A stretch of 64,000 nucleotides of DNA, taken from NCBI RefSeq assembly GCF_000317515.1, contig NC_019738.1:2754001-2818000 (forward strand), written 5' to 3'. The translations under genes and the position numbers were made by a program. This document shows, piece after piece, positions 17,729 through 26,256 of this stretch (position 1 is its first letter; each line of letters starts with the position of its first letter). The notes under the pieces are model-generated. The model searched no databases. It was not told the origin of the DNA and saw only the letters and a program-made list of their open reading frames with translations. Source of the DNA: Allocoleopsis franciscana PCC 7113. GTDB lineage: Bacteria > Cyanobacteriota > Cyanobacteriia > Cyanobacteriales > Coleofasciculaceae.

Positions 17729-17802
17729 ACCGCCAAAGGAGGTTACTTATGACCAAGTAGATGCCCCTGAAAGCTTATGATTGTAGCACCTAAAATCTAA
17801 AT

Positions 17803-18975
17803 TCAGGTGCGATCGCTAAAAGACAATTGACGCATAATCGGGTCATCTTGCCCAGTTGCCCAATGGGCGAAGCGCTGGGCTAGGGGAGGGACGAATACCA
17901 GAGGAGTAGAAAATCCGGAAAATACATAAACTCCCTCTAGGTTACCGAGTGACCCCACAACGGAAAGGCGATCGCGGCTAAAGGCAACCAGGCAACGATG
18001 CCAAGTTCCTGGTAACTTTTCCAGGGCCGGTAAGATTTGCCCCACTTGGGTCCGAATCGCGGCCTCACTCGCGGCTGCATCGACCGTAGCATAGGGGTCT
18101 GTCATCACACGACTAAGTTGACCGATCCGGAAATGACCATCCCGAAACTGAACGGCACCCGCGTCTAAAACGGGCAAAACTGGCTCATGTCCGGGTTCAT
18201 CCCATAAGGACTCAACCTCCGCCTTGCTGGCTTGTGCCTCTAGGGCAAACCGCTTGGTGTTGGCTGGCATTACGAGGGTTCGCAGTTGCAGGCTAACGGC
18301 TGAGGTTTCAATCATTTCTGCATGAGAAAAATACAACGGCACAGAAATTCCTGCTGTTTGGAGTAAGGCGCGACTTAAACCGCCGGCACAAATCACCGTG
18401 TTGGCTGCCTGATAGGTTTGGTGGGCTGTTTTCACCCCTTCAATCCGAGAACTTCGTTGCAACAGTTCTACCACTTGCGTGATTTGAAGTTCACCCCCGC
18501 AACGAGTGAAGGCGTCGATGTAGGCTTGGGTGGTTTTTTCAGGATGGATGTGTCCGTGACGAAATGTGAGGGCACCGGCGATCGCCTGTGGATTGAGTAA
18601 AGGTTCTAACTCACAAGCCTCTTCTACACTGAGGAAGCGAGGCGTGATGGCAAAATTTGTATAGTTAGCCGCTAGCTTTTCCGGGTTCTCTTCAGAAGCG
18701 ATATATAACAGCAAATCGAGTTCGCGGAACTCGGTATCGGCGTCTAATTCCTCAGATAAGAGGCGATGGCGTTCAATTCCTTCTTGGCACAACTGACGGG
18801 TTAATTCGGATGTGCCTGACCAATAAGCGAGTCCCCCATAACTATAACGGGTGGCACCTTGTAGCGTGGCATCTTGTTCGAGGAGCAAGACGCTGAAACC
18901 TTGGGTGGTCAGTTCATAACTGAGGGCTGCACCTGTAATACCGCCACCCACTACAATCCAGTCGTAAGTTTTCAT
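17803..18975 (-). CDS. FAD-dependent oxidoreductase (DAO family)
   Basis: A 390-residue flavoenzyme of the D-amino-acid-oxidase/glycine-oxidase (DadA/ThiO) superfamily, expected to oxidise an amine or amino acid with O2 or another acceptor. The N-terminus MKTYDWIVVGGGITGAALS holds the Rossmann GxGxxG, followed by LLLEQDA (ribose-binding acid) and YSYGGLAYW (substrate or FAD contact). A C-terminal GVYVFSGFSTPLVFVPPLA segment is the second FAD contact. The ATG at 18975 is chosen because it starts directly before the FAD motif and has aagga upstream. An in-frame extension to 19008 lacks support. The substrate cannot be assigned. Confidence 0.88.
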   Translation of the reverse strand: MKTYDWIVVGGGITGAALSYELTTQGFSVLLLEQDATLQGATRYSYGGLAYWSGTSELTRQLCQEGIERHRLLSEELDADTEFRELDLLLYIASEENPEKLAANYTNFAITPRFLSVEEACELEPLLNPQAIAGALTFRHGHIHPEKTTQAYIDAFTRCGGELQITQVVELLQRSSRIEGVKTAHQTYQAANTVICAGGLSRALLQTAGISVPLYFSHAEMIETSAVSLQLRTLVMPANTKRFALEAQASKAEVESLWDEPGHEPVLPVLDAGAVQFRDGHFRIGQLSRVMTDPYATVDAAASEAAIRTQVGQILPALEKLPGTWHRCLVAFSRDRLSVVGSLGNLEGVYVFSGFSTPLVFVPPLAQRFAHWATGQDDPIMRQLSFSDRT

Positions 18976-19150
18976 TAAACGATTGTTTCCTTTTGTAGTT
19001 ATCCTCACATCTAACCTGAAATGAGTTGCAGTTTAGCTTGCGTCTAGGGATGCATTCAAATCTTTGGGGAAAGTGATAATTTTTAACCCCGATTTAAGTA
19101 AAGCTTAATTTTTATTGAGTAACTTAATGTTGTGGCGTGAGGCATTGATT

Positions 19151-19705
19151 ATGGAAATTTTTCAGGCCGCTTTAGTGGCTTTACTGATGTTACTCCTTGG
19201 AGATTTTTTGTCTACCTTTCTCTATCATGTCCCAGAGCATATTTTTGGTAAATTCCATACATTGGTTCATCATAGTAAAAATCGTAGCTTTATCCATTAT
19301 GCGGTTTTAACCAAGAACCCATGGGTACTGATTGATGGATTATTGGGAGCTGTGCCTTATTTCATGTTTGTTCCCTGGCTTTGGACAATTTCGCCCTCTG
19401 GAACTATTTTAGGGCTTTTGTTGGGTGAGTTTCATGTAGTGTGGCGGCATAGTTCGGTACTTGATTATCAAACCCCTATTTGTATTGAGCGCATCTGCAA
19501 TTTCTTATGGATCACAACTCCTGAGCAGCATTGGCTTCATCATCAAGATGGCAAGGTAGCCTACGGGGATATTTTTACGTTTTACGATCGGCCTGCAAGA
19601 GCTTGGTTTAGGACTTTGTTGTTGTTCAAGAAAAAATTGAGAAAAATTAGAACTAGACCCCATCCAAAATTTGTAGAGAATGAAAGCTTGCAGTCTTATC
19701 GGTAA
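19151..19705 (+). CDS. Membrane fatty-acid hydroxylase / sterol-desaturase family protein
   Basis: An integral membrane protein of 184 residues with the histidine clusters expected of a diiron hydroxylase: HTLVHH (36-41), HVVWRH (95-100) and HWLHH (127-131), plus His26. Hydrophobic segments lie at about 5-24, 58-80 and 83-95. The family hydroxylates or desaturates lipids and carotenoids using O2. The protein is shorter than most members, so a substrate is not suggested. The ATG at 19151 follows gagg at a nine-base distance. ATG 19127 or a TTG further upstream would add up to 12 residues. Confidence 0.8.
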   Translation: MEIFQAALVALLMLLLGDFLSTFLYHVPEHIFGKFHTLVHHSKNRSFIHYAVLTKNPWVLIDGLLGAVPYFMFVPWLWTISPSGTILGLLLGEFHVVWRHSSVLDYQTPICIERICNFLWITTPEQHWLHHQDGKVAYGDIFTFYDRPARAWFRTLLLFKKKLRKIRTRPHPKFVENESLQSYR

Positions 19706-19746
19706 ACTCAAATCTTACCGATAAATTAGGAAATGAATGACTGTTG

Positions 19747-21132
19747 CTAAGGAACTGGGGCAGAAACAATTCCTTGGGCTTCAAGCACAGCGGCAACTCG
19801 TAAAATGAGTGCCTCATTGTAAGGTGCAGCAATAATTTGTACTCCTAATGGTAAGGCTCCAGGGCGTTGCATGGGAACCGATAAGACGGGTAAACCAATA
19901 AAAGATAATGGTTGTGTGTACATTCCCAAATGGGCACGGATGGGCACTTCTTCTCCATTAATGAGCATCATTTCTTGTCCGAGTGGCGGGGCAACACAGG
20001 GCGTGGTGGGCGCGAGAATAATATCAACATGTTGGAAGATTTCTCGGAGGCAATCGCGATACCACTGCCTGAACCGTTGCGCTTGAACGTACCAATGGGA
20101 CGGAATTAAGGCACCGGCTAAAAAGCGTCCACAGGTGGCGGGATCAAAATCTTGAGGGCGCGATCGCAAGTTGGCAAAATGCAGATTAGCCCCTTCAGAC
20201 GCGGTAATGATATAGGCTGCTGCCCTCGCCCGATGGGCTTCTGGGATTGTCACAGTTGCCGTCACTTGTAACGCCTGCGCCACCTGGGCTACGGCTGCCA
20301 AGGCTTCAGGTTGTGCACCTTGGGCAAAATAACCATCCGCGACTGCAATTTGCAACCCCTCAATGCCGTGATTGAGTTGAGGTAAGCACAGTTCTGGGGG
20401 ACGAGTGGTACAAACGGGGTCACTCGGATCAGCTCCCTGTAGGATATCAAAGGTTGCGGCAATATCCCGCACGGAACGCGCAAACGGCCCAACATGGTCA
20501 AAACTGCTGGAAAATAAGGCAACTCCTGAGCGTGATAATCGCCCATAAGTCGGCTTAAAGCCCAAAATTCCGCATAAGGATGCGGGAACGCGGATGGAAC
20601 CGTTGGTATCTGTCCCCAGCGTGAGAGGAACGAATCCTGCTGCCACTGCTGCCGCCGAACCGCCAGAGGAACCCCCTGCGATCCGGGTTGGATCGTGGGG
20701 ATTGCGCGTAGCACCGTAATGGTAATTTTCGGTCACAAATCCATAGGCGTACTCATCCATATTGAGGGCACCGACTAACACGGCACCCGCTTGTTGAAGT
20801 CGGGCAATTGCCGTGGCGTCTCGCTTAGCTGAGGGATTTTCGCTGTTGATTTTTGCTCCAGCTAGAGTGGTTAAATCGGCGATATCGTAGAGGTTTTTCA
20901 CCGCAAAGGGAACGCCTGCGAGAATACCGGGATTGTTGTTTTGGGCAATAGTGCGATCGATTTTCTCGGCTTGTGCCAGTGCAGTCTGAGTCGTGACAGC
21001 CGTGAAACAATTAAAAGCTTCATTGTTAGCCGTTATTCGTTCTAATGCTGCCGTGATAACGGCTTGAACACTTATTTCTCCAGAGCGAACCGAGATAGCA
21101 GTAGCAATAGCATCGGCTTGTTTCAAATCCAT
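19747..21132 (-). CDS. Amidase, AtzE-like (amidase signature family)
   Basis: A 461-residue amidase-signature hydrolase. The Ser-cisSer-Lys triad is present: Lys79 in PFAVKNLYD, cis-Ser155 in [12 protein letters not shown], and nucleophile Ser179 in [13 protein letters not shown]. The strong GatA-like layout together with an AtzG-like small protein encoded nearby (21991-22179) points to the AtzE group (1-carboxybiuret hydrolase in s-triazine catabolism, with many homologues of unknown substrate). It is not GatA proper, because no gatB or gatC neighbours are visible. The ATG at 21132 is preferred over a TTG two codons earlier. Substrate unknown. A role in small nitrogen compound turnover is inferred. 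Confidence 0.88.
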   Translation of the reverse strand: MDLKQADAIATAISVRSGEISVQAVITAALERITANNEAFNCFTAVTTQTALAQAEKIDRTIAQNNNPGILAGVPFAVKNLYDIADLTTLAGAKINSENPSAKRDATAIARLQQAGAVLVGALNMDEYAYGFVTENYHYGATRNPHDPTRIAGGSSGGSAAAVAAGFVPLTLGTDTNGSIRVPASLCGILGFKPTYGRLSRSGVALFSSSFDHVGPFARSVRDIAATFDILQGADPSDPVCTTRPPELCLPQLNHGIEGLQIAVADGYFAQGAQPEALAAVAQVAQALQVTATVTIPEAHRARAAAYIITASEGANLHFANLRSRPQDFDPATCGRFLAGALIPSHWYVQAQRFRQWYRDCLREIFQHVDIILAPTTPCVAPPLGQEMMLINGEEVPIRAHLGMYTQPLSFIGLPVLSVPMQRPGALPLGVQIIAAPYNEALILRVAAVLEAQGIVSAPVP

Positions 21133-21266
21133 GAGCAAAATGTGCGGGATAAATTAGATTTTTGACCCTAGAATTAAGATAAATCGGTGGTTAAAATTTT
21201 ATCTGATCAGTAAGGAATTTTTATCTGTACTGTGGTTCATGATAATTATTGCCCCCAAAAGTTAAT

Positions 21267-21290
21267 AGGGGCGTATCGCTATACACCCCT
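21267..21290. repeat. aggggcgtat hairpin, second copy
   Basis: Arms aggggcgtat and atacacccct (one G-T pair) with a four-base loop. It is related to the hairpin at 17701-17728 and lies in the spacer between the amidase and response-regulator genes, where it could attenuate read-through. Confidence 0.6.
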
Positions 21291-21357
21291 ACTCTTAAGA
21301 ACCTTCGCAGGAATTAAATTCCGATAAATCGCGTCCTAAGCCAAAATTGACTTTAAT

Positions 21358-21744
21358 TTAAATCCTCTCAAACCGTTTGAGACGAGCGGTGATCGCACTA
21401 AGCAATTCTTTTCGCGTAAAAGGCTTAGTTAAATAATCGTCTGCTCCTAATTCCATGCCCAATCGCATATCATCTTTAGATACTCTTGCCGTCAGAAAAA
21501 TAAAGGGAATGTTGGCAGTGGTAGGATTAGAACGTAAGCCTGTCAGGACATTATGACCGGTGACTCCTGCCATGGTTACATCGCAAAGTACAATATCTGG
21601 CAATTCTCGTAACGCTATTTCTAGCCCCTCTCTACCGCCTGAAGCAACAAGCACTTGATATTTATCTGAAAGCAGGTCTTCCAGATTTTCTCTAATTTCT
21701 TTTTCGTCTTCAATAACTAGGATTTTTGCAGAATTCTGGTTCAT
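21358..21744 (-). CDS. Single-domain response regulator (REC)
   Basis: A CheY-like receiver of 128 residues with no output domain. It has the acidic pair Glu12-Asp13, phospho-acceptor Asp55 (IVLCDVTM), Thr85 (FLTARVS) and Lys107 (YLTKPF). It could relay phosphate from any of the orphan histidine kinases in this window or act by protein interaction. It sits between the AtzG-like and AtzE-like genes, all on the same strand (gaps of 246 and 225 bases), an unusual position that may place amidase expression and signalling in one unit. Confidence 0.93.
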   Translation of the reverse strand: MNQNSAKILVIEDEKEIRENLEDLLSDKYQVLVASGGREGLEIALRELPDIVLCDVTMAGVTGHNVLTGLRSNPTTANIPFIFLTARVSKDDMRLGMELGADDYLTKPFTRKELLSAITARLKRFERI

Positions 21745-21990
21745 AAGTCAATAAGATTTGAAGATATCCCCTGGAGAACTATTGAATACTTCTTGAAGTT
21801 TGAAAGTTATTCGGTAGCCTTGATTTCAATAGCGAAACGGTATTGTTCACGAGCCATTAACGATTAACCTCATGTAGTCTTCTTCCAAATTACCGGGTAA
21901 TGGTCGCTCTGACTACCGAGAAAATACGTAATTGTGAGAATAATTGCACTGGTTTCAGTATTTTTACCCAGTCTGATGAACCGATAGGCT

Positions 21991-22179
21991 TCAGGGTTCA
22001 AATACGGGGGCGAGTTCAATATCTTCAGGTAGAGTAAATTCTACCACCAGAGTTGCGATCGCAGCAATTTTGGCAAAATTCTCTACTACGTTGAGCTGGT
22101 ATTCTGGCGCAAGTGGCAAATCAATCAATTGAGCGGTTTGCTCCACATATTGAGCTATATTTAGGTTTTCTTCAGGCAT
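21991..22179 (-). CDS. AtzG-like small protein (DUF4089)
   Basis: A 62-residue helical protein beginning MPEENLNIAQYVEQTAQLIDLPL and ending LPEDIELAPVFEP. Its length, the two-helix pattern (AQYVEQTAQLIDLPL, YQLNVVENFAKIAAIATLV) and the acidic proline tail fit DUF4089/AtzG. These GatC-like subunits pack on AtzE amidases. The amidase gene lies 860 bases further along the same strand, so the pair probably works together. The function is assigned by family and context, as no catalytic residues are expected. Confidence 0.75.
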   Translation of the reverse strand: MPEENLNIAQYVEQTAQLIDLPLAPEYQLNVVENFAKIAAIATLVVEFTLPEDIELAPVFEP

Positions 22180-22515
22180 GAATGCTTAGCTCCCTAGGCC
22201 AAAGCGTTGTGACAATTTTACTCTAAACACAAAAATGAGGAAAGGAAATCATTCTAAGGGTGATGTTTCTAAGTGTGGAGAGCTTAGTTTCACAGGTACA
22301 GTACAGTCTTGTTGTTATTTTTTTGCCTTTTATAACATTTGTGGTTGTGCTGTCTTTCAAAATCACCCAATTGGGTGAATCCACTGGGTGAAGCGTGTAT
22401 TAATTACTAATACTATTCTCAAAAATTACGTATAAATTATTAAAAATAACCGGAAAATGTTGATATTTCTTGTAGCTCTATGTTGTGAACATAAAAGGTG
22501 AAATTACTCCTGATC
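22180..22515. other. Divergent promoter region, AtzG-like gene and lipoprotein gene
   Basis: About 335 AT-rich bases between divergent genes. They include a 16-bp perfect palindrome (22363-22378) followed by a half-copy (ctgggtga) about 14 bases further on. No small gene was recognised. Confidence 0.5.
22363..22378. promoter_or_regulatory. 16-bp perfect palindrome (candidate operator)
   Basis: tcacccaattgggtga is fully self-complementary and is followed by an additional ctgggtga half-site near 22385. It lies midway between divergent genes, the usual place for an operator. No regulator is identified. Confidence 0.4.
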
Positions 22516-23172
22516 ATGCGTAAATTACTTTACTTGCTGAGTGGCATAGTGGTTTTGAGTACATCCATAGCTTGCGCCTCTCAAACTGATCAACCAGGAA
22601 ACGGGGCTACCCATCAAAATGCTTCAACAGTTACATCTATCGATTCAAGCACAGCGTCAAAATCTAGACCTAATAAGAAAACAGTCACTGATGAATGGAC
22701 ACAGAGACAAATTCCCGTCAAGCTGTTTAACCAAAACGGATTTCCCTTTACCACTTACTTTCCTGAAAATGACTTTGTTGTTGAATCTGCGGCAGCGGAT
22801 GAAGGTATGGGTGTGTGGTTTTATTCCAAAGCAAGTGGTAAGAAATATCAGTCAGCCTACGTCCACTTTTTCTTTCCAGCTCAGTCTCAAAATCTAGAAG
22901 GAATGAGAAGTTCGGTTGTGGGAAAACGGGGTTTGATGGAAACCAATAAGTGGACAGTTAAGCGTCGCACTCAAAATGTTCCCTATCGCTGGGCTAAAGA
23001 AAGAATTGATTTCGAGAAAAAGCAAGGGAATAAATCAATCATGGGGACTGTCTATCTTGGCGAATATAAGGGTAAAGCTTTTCGAGTTACAGAACATTTC
23101 CCTGCCGATTATGGAGATGGATTTGCGCCTAGAGCAAGCATCATTTTAAAAGAGTTACAACTCAATAATTAA
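22516..23172 (+). CDS. Predicted lipoprotein of unknown function
   Basis: A 218-residue exported protein. MRKLLYLLSGIVVLSTSIAC forms a lipoprotein signal peptide with lipobox SIAC (Cys20), followed by a Ser/Thr/Asn-rich linker to about 60 and a mixed alpha/beta domain with aromatic positions (VWFYSKASGKKYQSAYVHF, then TVYLGEYKGKAFRVTEHFP). No family is recognised with confidence. The ATG at 22516 gives a textbook n-region. An upstream in-frame GTG at 22498 would add six hydrophobic residues. It ends near a hairpin shared with the convergent AllA-like gene. Confidence 0.8.
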   Translation: MRKLLYLLSGIVVLSTSIACASQTDQPGNGATHQNASTVTSIDSSTASKSRPNKKTVTDEWTQRQIPVKLFNQNGFPFTTYFPENDFVVESAAADEGMGVWFYSKASGKKYQSAYVHFFFPAQSQNLEGMRSSVVGKRGLMETNKWTVKRRTQNVPYRWAKERIDFEKKQGNKSIMGTVYLGEYKGKAFRVTEHFPADYGDGFAPRASIILKELQLNN

Positions 23173-23180
23173 CTGTGATG

Positions 23181-23244
23181 AAGTATGAAGGCTGAAGGGT
23201 AAAAATGAAAAATTACTTTTTATCATCTTTCATTCTTCATACTT
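23181..23244. terminator. Long-loop stem between convergent lipoprotein and AllA-like genes
   Basis: Ten-base arms aagtatgaag (23181-23190) and cttcatactt (23235-23244) pair across an A/T-rich loop. The right arm overlaps the stop codon of the AllA-like gene. It is a plausible bidirectional terminator, with T-rich sequence inside and after the stem. Confidence 0.5.
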
Positions 23245-23734
23245 GAATTTCAAATTGTAGCTGATGGCTTTTAAGAAAGTCATAGGTAAAATGGTCAACA
23301 ACATTAGTGTCATTCAGTTCTAGATTGTAGAAATCAACAAAATCATGATTAAAATAAGGACCTGCGTGCCAAGTCCCTATCTCTAACTTAATAAAACAAT
23401 TGCCGGGAATGTGGAACGCGGCGATATCTGCTAAGGCGGGTTCGTCAATTTCAGGATTCGGCGGAGCAACTGCAATGAACCAGTCTTTGCCTTCCAAAGA
23501 ACCTAAACATTGAGTGCATTGGACATGGCGAGTAATTTTGTGAAACTTACGGCTTTTGTGATGTAGGCGCATAATATAGAATCGAGGTATTCCATTCTGA
23601 AGATTTAACTGAGCATCGTCAGCATCATAAGATTTGCCATCTTTACTCGCAAAAATGACTTGACCATAGGGTCTAAATTTTTCTGGTGTAATCCATTCAG
23701 CAGGTAATGGTTGAACAATATTTTCTTTACTCAT
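23237..23734 (-). CDS. Ureidoglycolate lyase (AllA)-like protein
   Basis: A 165-residue cupin-like protein resembling the ureidoglycolate lyase/hydrolase family. It has PLPAEWITPEKFRPYGQVI at the N-terminus (typical of AllA starts), a central HKITRHVQCTQCLGSLEG region, AAFHIPGNCFIKLEIGTWH (His in a GTWHAG motif) and a C-terminal DFYNLELN. In purine degradation AllA converts ureidoglycolate to glyoxylate and urea. No allantoinase or other purine-catabolic genes are present, so the actual substrate may differ. The nearby AtzE/AtzG-like genes make a urea or carbamoyl-nitrogen link possible, but this is inference. Confidence 0.8.
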   Translation of the reverse strand: MSKENIVQPLPAEWITPEKFRPYGQVIFASKDGKSYDADDAQLNLQNGIPRFYIMRLHHKSRKFHKITRHVQCTQCLGSLEGKDWFIAVAPPNPEIDEPALADIAAFHIPGNCFIKLEIGTWHAGPYFNHDFVDFYNLELNDTNVVDHFTYDFLKSHQLQFEIQV

Positions 23735-23933
23735 GAATTAACCTCTGCTAGTTACAGTTTATTGTCTTCTTAATATTTTCTTACAACAAGGATAACTCAC
23801 CTGGTTAAAGTTGAGTATAGGAAAATTGCGCTCACCATTAACGGGCGTGGAACAGCTATTGCGGAGGAAGATTCTGTACAATTAATGGCAATAATCTGTA
23901 GAATAATACAGCTTGTTACAAAACCCCTGTCAA

Positions 23934-25127
23934 ATGACTCAAAACATCAGTATTTTTTCTTTTTTTTCTGGGGCTGGTTTTCTCGATTTAGGCTTTGAAT
24001 TCAGTGGTTTTAACATAGCTTATGTAAGCGAAATTCACTCACCTTTTTTAGAAGCCTACCGCTACTCTCGGCAAGGTCTTAACCTCCCTTCACCTAGATA
24101 TGGATACCAGGAAGGACAAGAGGCAAATATCATGAACCTAACAAGAGGAGAAACAGCACTCCATCTGGGGGATTTAATCAAAGATTGTCGCCGGACAAAT
24201 GAGCTTGTTGGATTTATTGGTGGCCCTCCCTGCCCTGATTTTTCTATAGGTGGAAAAAACCGAGGTCAAGAAGGAGATAACGGCAAGCTTTCTGCCTGCT
24301 ATATCCAATTAATTTGTCAGCATCATCCAGATTTTTTCTTGTTTGAAAATGTCAAAGGATTATGGAGTACTCAAAAACATCGTAGTTTTTTTGAAAAACT
24401 TAAATGCCAATTAATCGAGGCTGGTTATATTTTAACAGAGCGCTTAATTAATTCCTTAGACTATGGGGTAGCTCAAAATAGAGATAGGATTATTCTGATT
24501 GGATTTCAAAATAGCCTGATTCAAGACTTAGGAATAAACTTTATAGGTAAAGACAATTTATTATTAGAGTGTTTTCCTTGGGATAAGTATGTAATCTATC
24601 CTAAAAACCAAGTTTTTTCTTACCCTTGGCCTACAACCCATTTATTTAAAGAGGATTCTATCATTCCTTGCCCTGAGCATATTCCTCAAGAATTAACCGT
24701 TGAGTACTGGTTTCAAAAAAATGATGTACTCAACCATCCTAATGCTCAACATTTTTTTAAACCTAGGGCTGGTATCAAGCGATTTGAGTCTGTGGATGAA
24801 GGTGATGATTCTAAAAAGTCATACAAGCGTTTGCACCGATGGCGTTACTCCCCTACAGCTTGTTATGGAAACAATGAAGTTCATCTACATCCTTATAAAG
24901 TCCGTAGACTTTCAGCGGCAGAAGCGCTGGCAATACAATCTTTACCGAAAGACTTTGTTTTGCCCGATCATCTATCTTTGAGTAATCTGTTTAAGATGAT
25001 TGGTAATGGTGTTCCTTATCTCGCATCGAGGGCGCTTGCTTTAACTATCGCTGATTTTCTGGAGATAACTGAAAGGCAAAGTTCTGATTCTTTATCTTGT
25101 CCTTCCTTTGTCTCGCTCTTTGGCTAG
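23934..25127 (+). CDS. DNA (cytosine-5-)-methyltransferase, solo
   Basis: A C5-cytosine DNA methyltransferase of 397 residues. Motif I is FSFFSGAGFLDLGFE (about 8-22), motif IV is GGPPCPDFS with catalytic Cys100 (PCP instead of the more common PCQ), motif VI is FLFENVKGL (136-142), motif VIII is QNRDRIILIGF, a target-recognition region follows at about 210-320, and motif X is IGNGVPY near the end. The ATG at 23934 is used, since the upstream TTG extension is not convincing. No restriction endonuclease gene is adjacent, so it is an orphan methylase. The gene is AT-richer than its neighbours and I found no HIP1 sites in it, suggesting horizontal acquisition. Confidence 0.92.
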   Translation: MTQNISIFSFFSGAGFLDLGFEFSGFNIAYVSEIHSPFLEAYRYSRQGLNLPSPRYGYQEGQEANIMNLTRGETALHLGDLIKDCRRTNELVGFIGGPPCPDFSIGGKNRGQEGDNGKLSACYIQLICQHHPDFFLFENVKGLWSTQKHRSFFEKLKCQLIEAGYILTERLINSLDYGVAQNRDRIILIGFQNSLIQDLGINFIGKDNLLLECFPWDKYVIYPKNQVFSYPWPTTHLFKEDSIIPCPEHIPQELTVEYWFQKNDVLNHPNAQHFFKPRAGIKRFESVDEGDDSKKSYKRLHRWRYSPTACYGNNEVHLHPYKVRRLSAAEALAIQSLPKDFVLPDHLSLSNLFKMIGNGVPYLASRALALTIADFLEITERQSSDSLSCPSFVSLFG

Positions 25128-25189
25128 TCGTGGGCATAGCCCTGCTCACAAACTTACTCTAAAATTAAGCAGAGAAAGAAATAACATCT

Positions 25190-25963
25190 ATGCAAACATT
25201 AAAAGAACCTCAATCCATATTTCAGCCTCCAACCTTTGCTACGGTTGAGGAAGAACGCCTTCATCGCAAGCAACGCCTTGCAGCAGCATTGCGTCTATTT
25301 GGACACTTTGGGTTTAGTGAAGGTATTGCAGGGCACATTACCGTCCGCGACCCCGAACACCTGGATTGCTTCTGGGTCAATCCGTTGGGTATGCACTTCG
25401 GTCTTATCCGGGTTAGTGACCTGCTTCTGGTGAACCATCAGGGTGAAGTGATAGAGGGCAACAAGCCTATTAACACGGCAGCTTATGCCATCCACTCTCA
25501 AATTCATGCCGCCCGTCCTGATGTCGTGGCAGCAGCACACGCTCATTCAATTTACGGCAAAAGCTGGTCTAGCCTCGGTCGCCTCCTGGACCCCCTCACC
25601 CAAGATGCCTGTTCCTTCTACGAAGACCACAGCCTGTTTGATGATTACACGGGAGTCGTGCTTGAACTTGAGGAAGGTAAGCGCATAGCAACAGCATTAG
25701 GGGAGAATAAAGCCATTATCCTCCGCAACCATGGTCTACTCACAGTGGGTCATTCAGTGGATGAGGCGGCTTGGTGGTTTGTGGCAATGGAACGCTCTTG
25801 TCAAGCGCAGTTGATGGCAGAGGCAGCGGGCACACCCATCCTCATCGACTCTGATAATGCTCGTCTGGCAAAGCGTCTGGTAGGCTCACATCAGCTAGGC
25901 TGGTTTAGCTTTCAACCGCTTTACGAATTAATCGTACATCAACAACCTGAACTGTTGGAGTAG
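25190..25963 (+). CDS. Class II aldolase/adducin family protein
   Basis: A 257-residue metal-dependent class II aldolase/adducin-fold protein. Zn ligands are seen as His117 and His119 (AAAHAHSIYGK) and His181 (LRNHGLLTVGHS). FSEGIAGHITVRDPE (about 42-56) and FWVNPLGMHFG form the phosphate/substrate loop. The family includes fuculose-phosphate and ribulose-phosphate enzymes, but members of this longer subgroup are mostly uncharacterised decarboxylases or aldolases. It follows the methyltransferase by about 60 bases on the same strand and precedes a truncated dioxygenase start, so an original aldolase-dioxygenase unit may have been broken. Confidence 0.88.
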   Translation: MQTLKEPQSIFQPPTFATVEEERLHRKQRLAAALRLFGHFGFSEGIAGHITVRDPEHLDCFWVNPLGMHFGLIRVSDLLLVNHQGEVIEGNKPINTAAYAIHSQIHAARPDVVAAAHAHSIYGKSWSSLGRLLDPLTQDACSFYEDHSLFDDYTGVVLELEEGKRIATALGENKAIILRNHGLLTVGHSVDEAAWWFVAMERSCQAQLMAEAAGTPILIDSDNARLAKRLVGSHQLGWFSFQPLYELIVHQQPELLE

Positions 25964-26071
25964 GGATGGTTTGATGAATTTTGAATTGAGGATTATTTAG
26001 AAATATCAAGACATCGGCCCTGATTTTTCAGCCACGCTCTGTACAAAATAGAAAAAAGCTAGGAGATAGAT

Positions 26072-26221
26072 ATGGGAATAAATACACAGTTTTTATCAGA
26101 AACTTTTGGTCAAACCATCATCAATACCGATAACATCAGTCTTTTAGACTTAGATAGGGAAGAAATTATTAATTTGTTTAAATCTTATGGCGTATTGCTT
26201 TTTAGAGGGTTTAAATATTGA
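26072..26221 (+). pseudogene. Truncated TauD/TfdA-like dioxygenase N-terminus
   Basis: A 49-residue frame with an excellent ribosome-binding site (aggag, seven bases before ATG). It ends DREEIINLFKSYGVLLFRGFKY, which closely resembles the N-terminus of Fe(II)/2-oxoglutarate-dependent TauD/TfdA-type oxygenases (the FxxYGVLLFRGF segment). It then stops, with all the iron and 2OG ligands missing. The sequence right after the stop belongs to the 3' flank of the opposing NACHT gene, so a deletion or rearrangement has probably joined the two. A functional small peptide cannot be excluded. Confidence 0.65.
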
Positions 26222-26256
26222 GATAGGCTTACCCTGTTTATTTACTGCCCTACTCG

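Larger units (their letters stand above)
17162..17802. other. Repeat-rich spacer
   Basis: About 640 bases without a supported gene. From left to right they hold the upstream region of the histidine kinase, a G-rich GGGGAGCT-type octamer run with the 49-bp dispersed repeat copy B, a MITE-like element (17559-17654), and a small aggggcgta hairpin. Short open frames here are covered by repeats and are not credible genes. Confidence 0.7.

Noticed and set aside
19747-21132. Glutamyl-tRNA amidotransferase subunit GatA
   Set aside because: The neighbouring small protein is DUF4089/AtzG-like rather than GatC, and no gatB is near; an AtzE-type amidase fits better.
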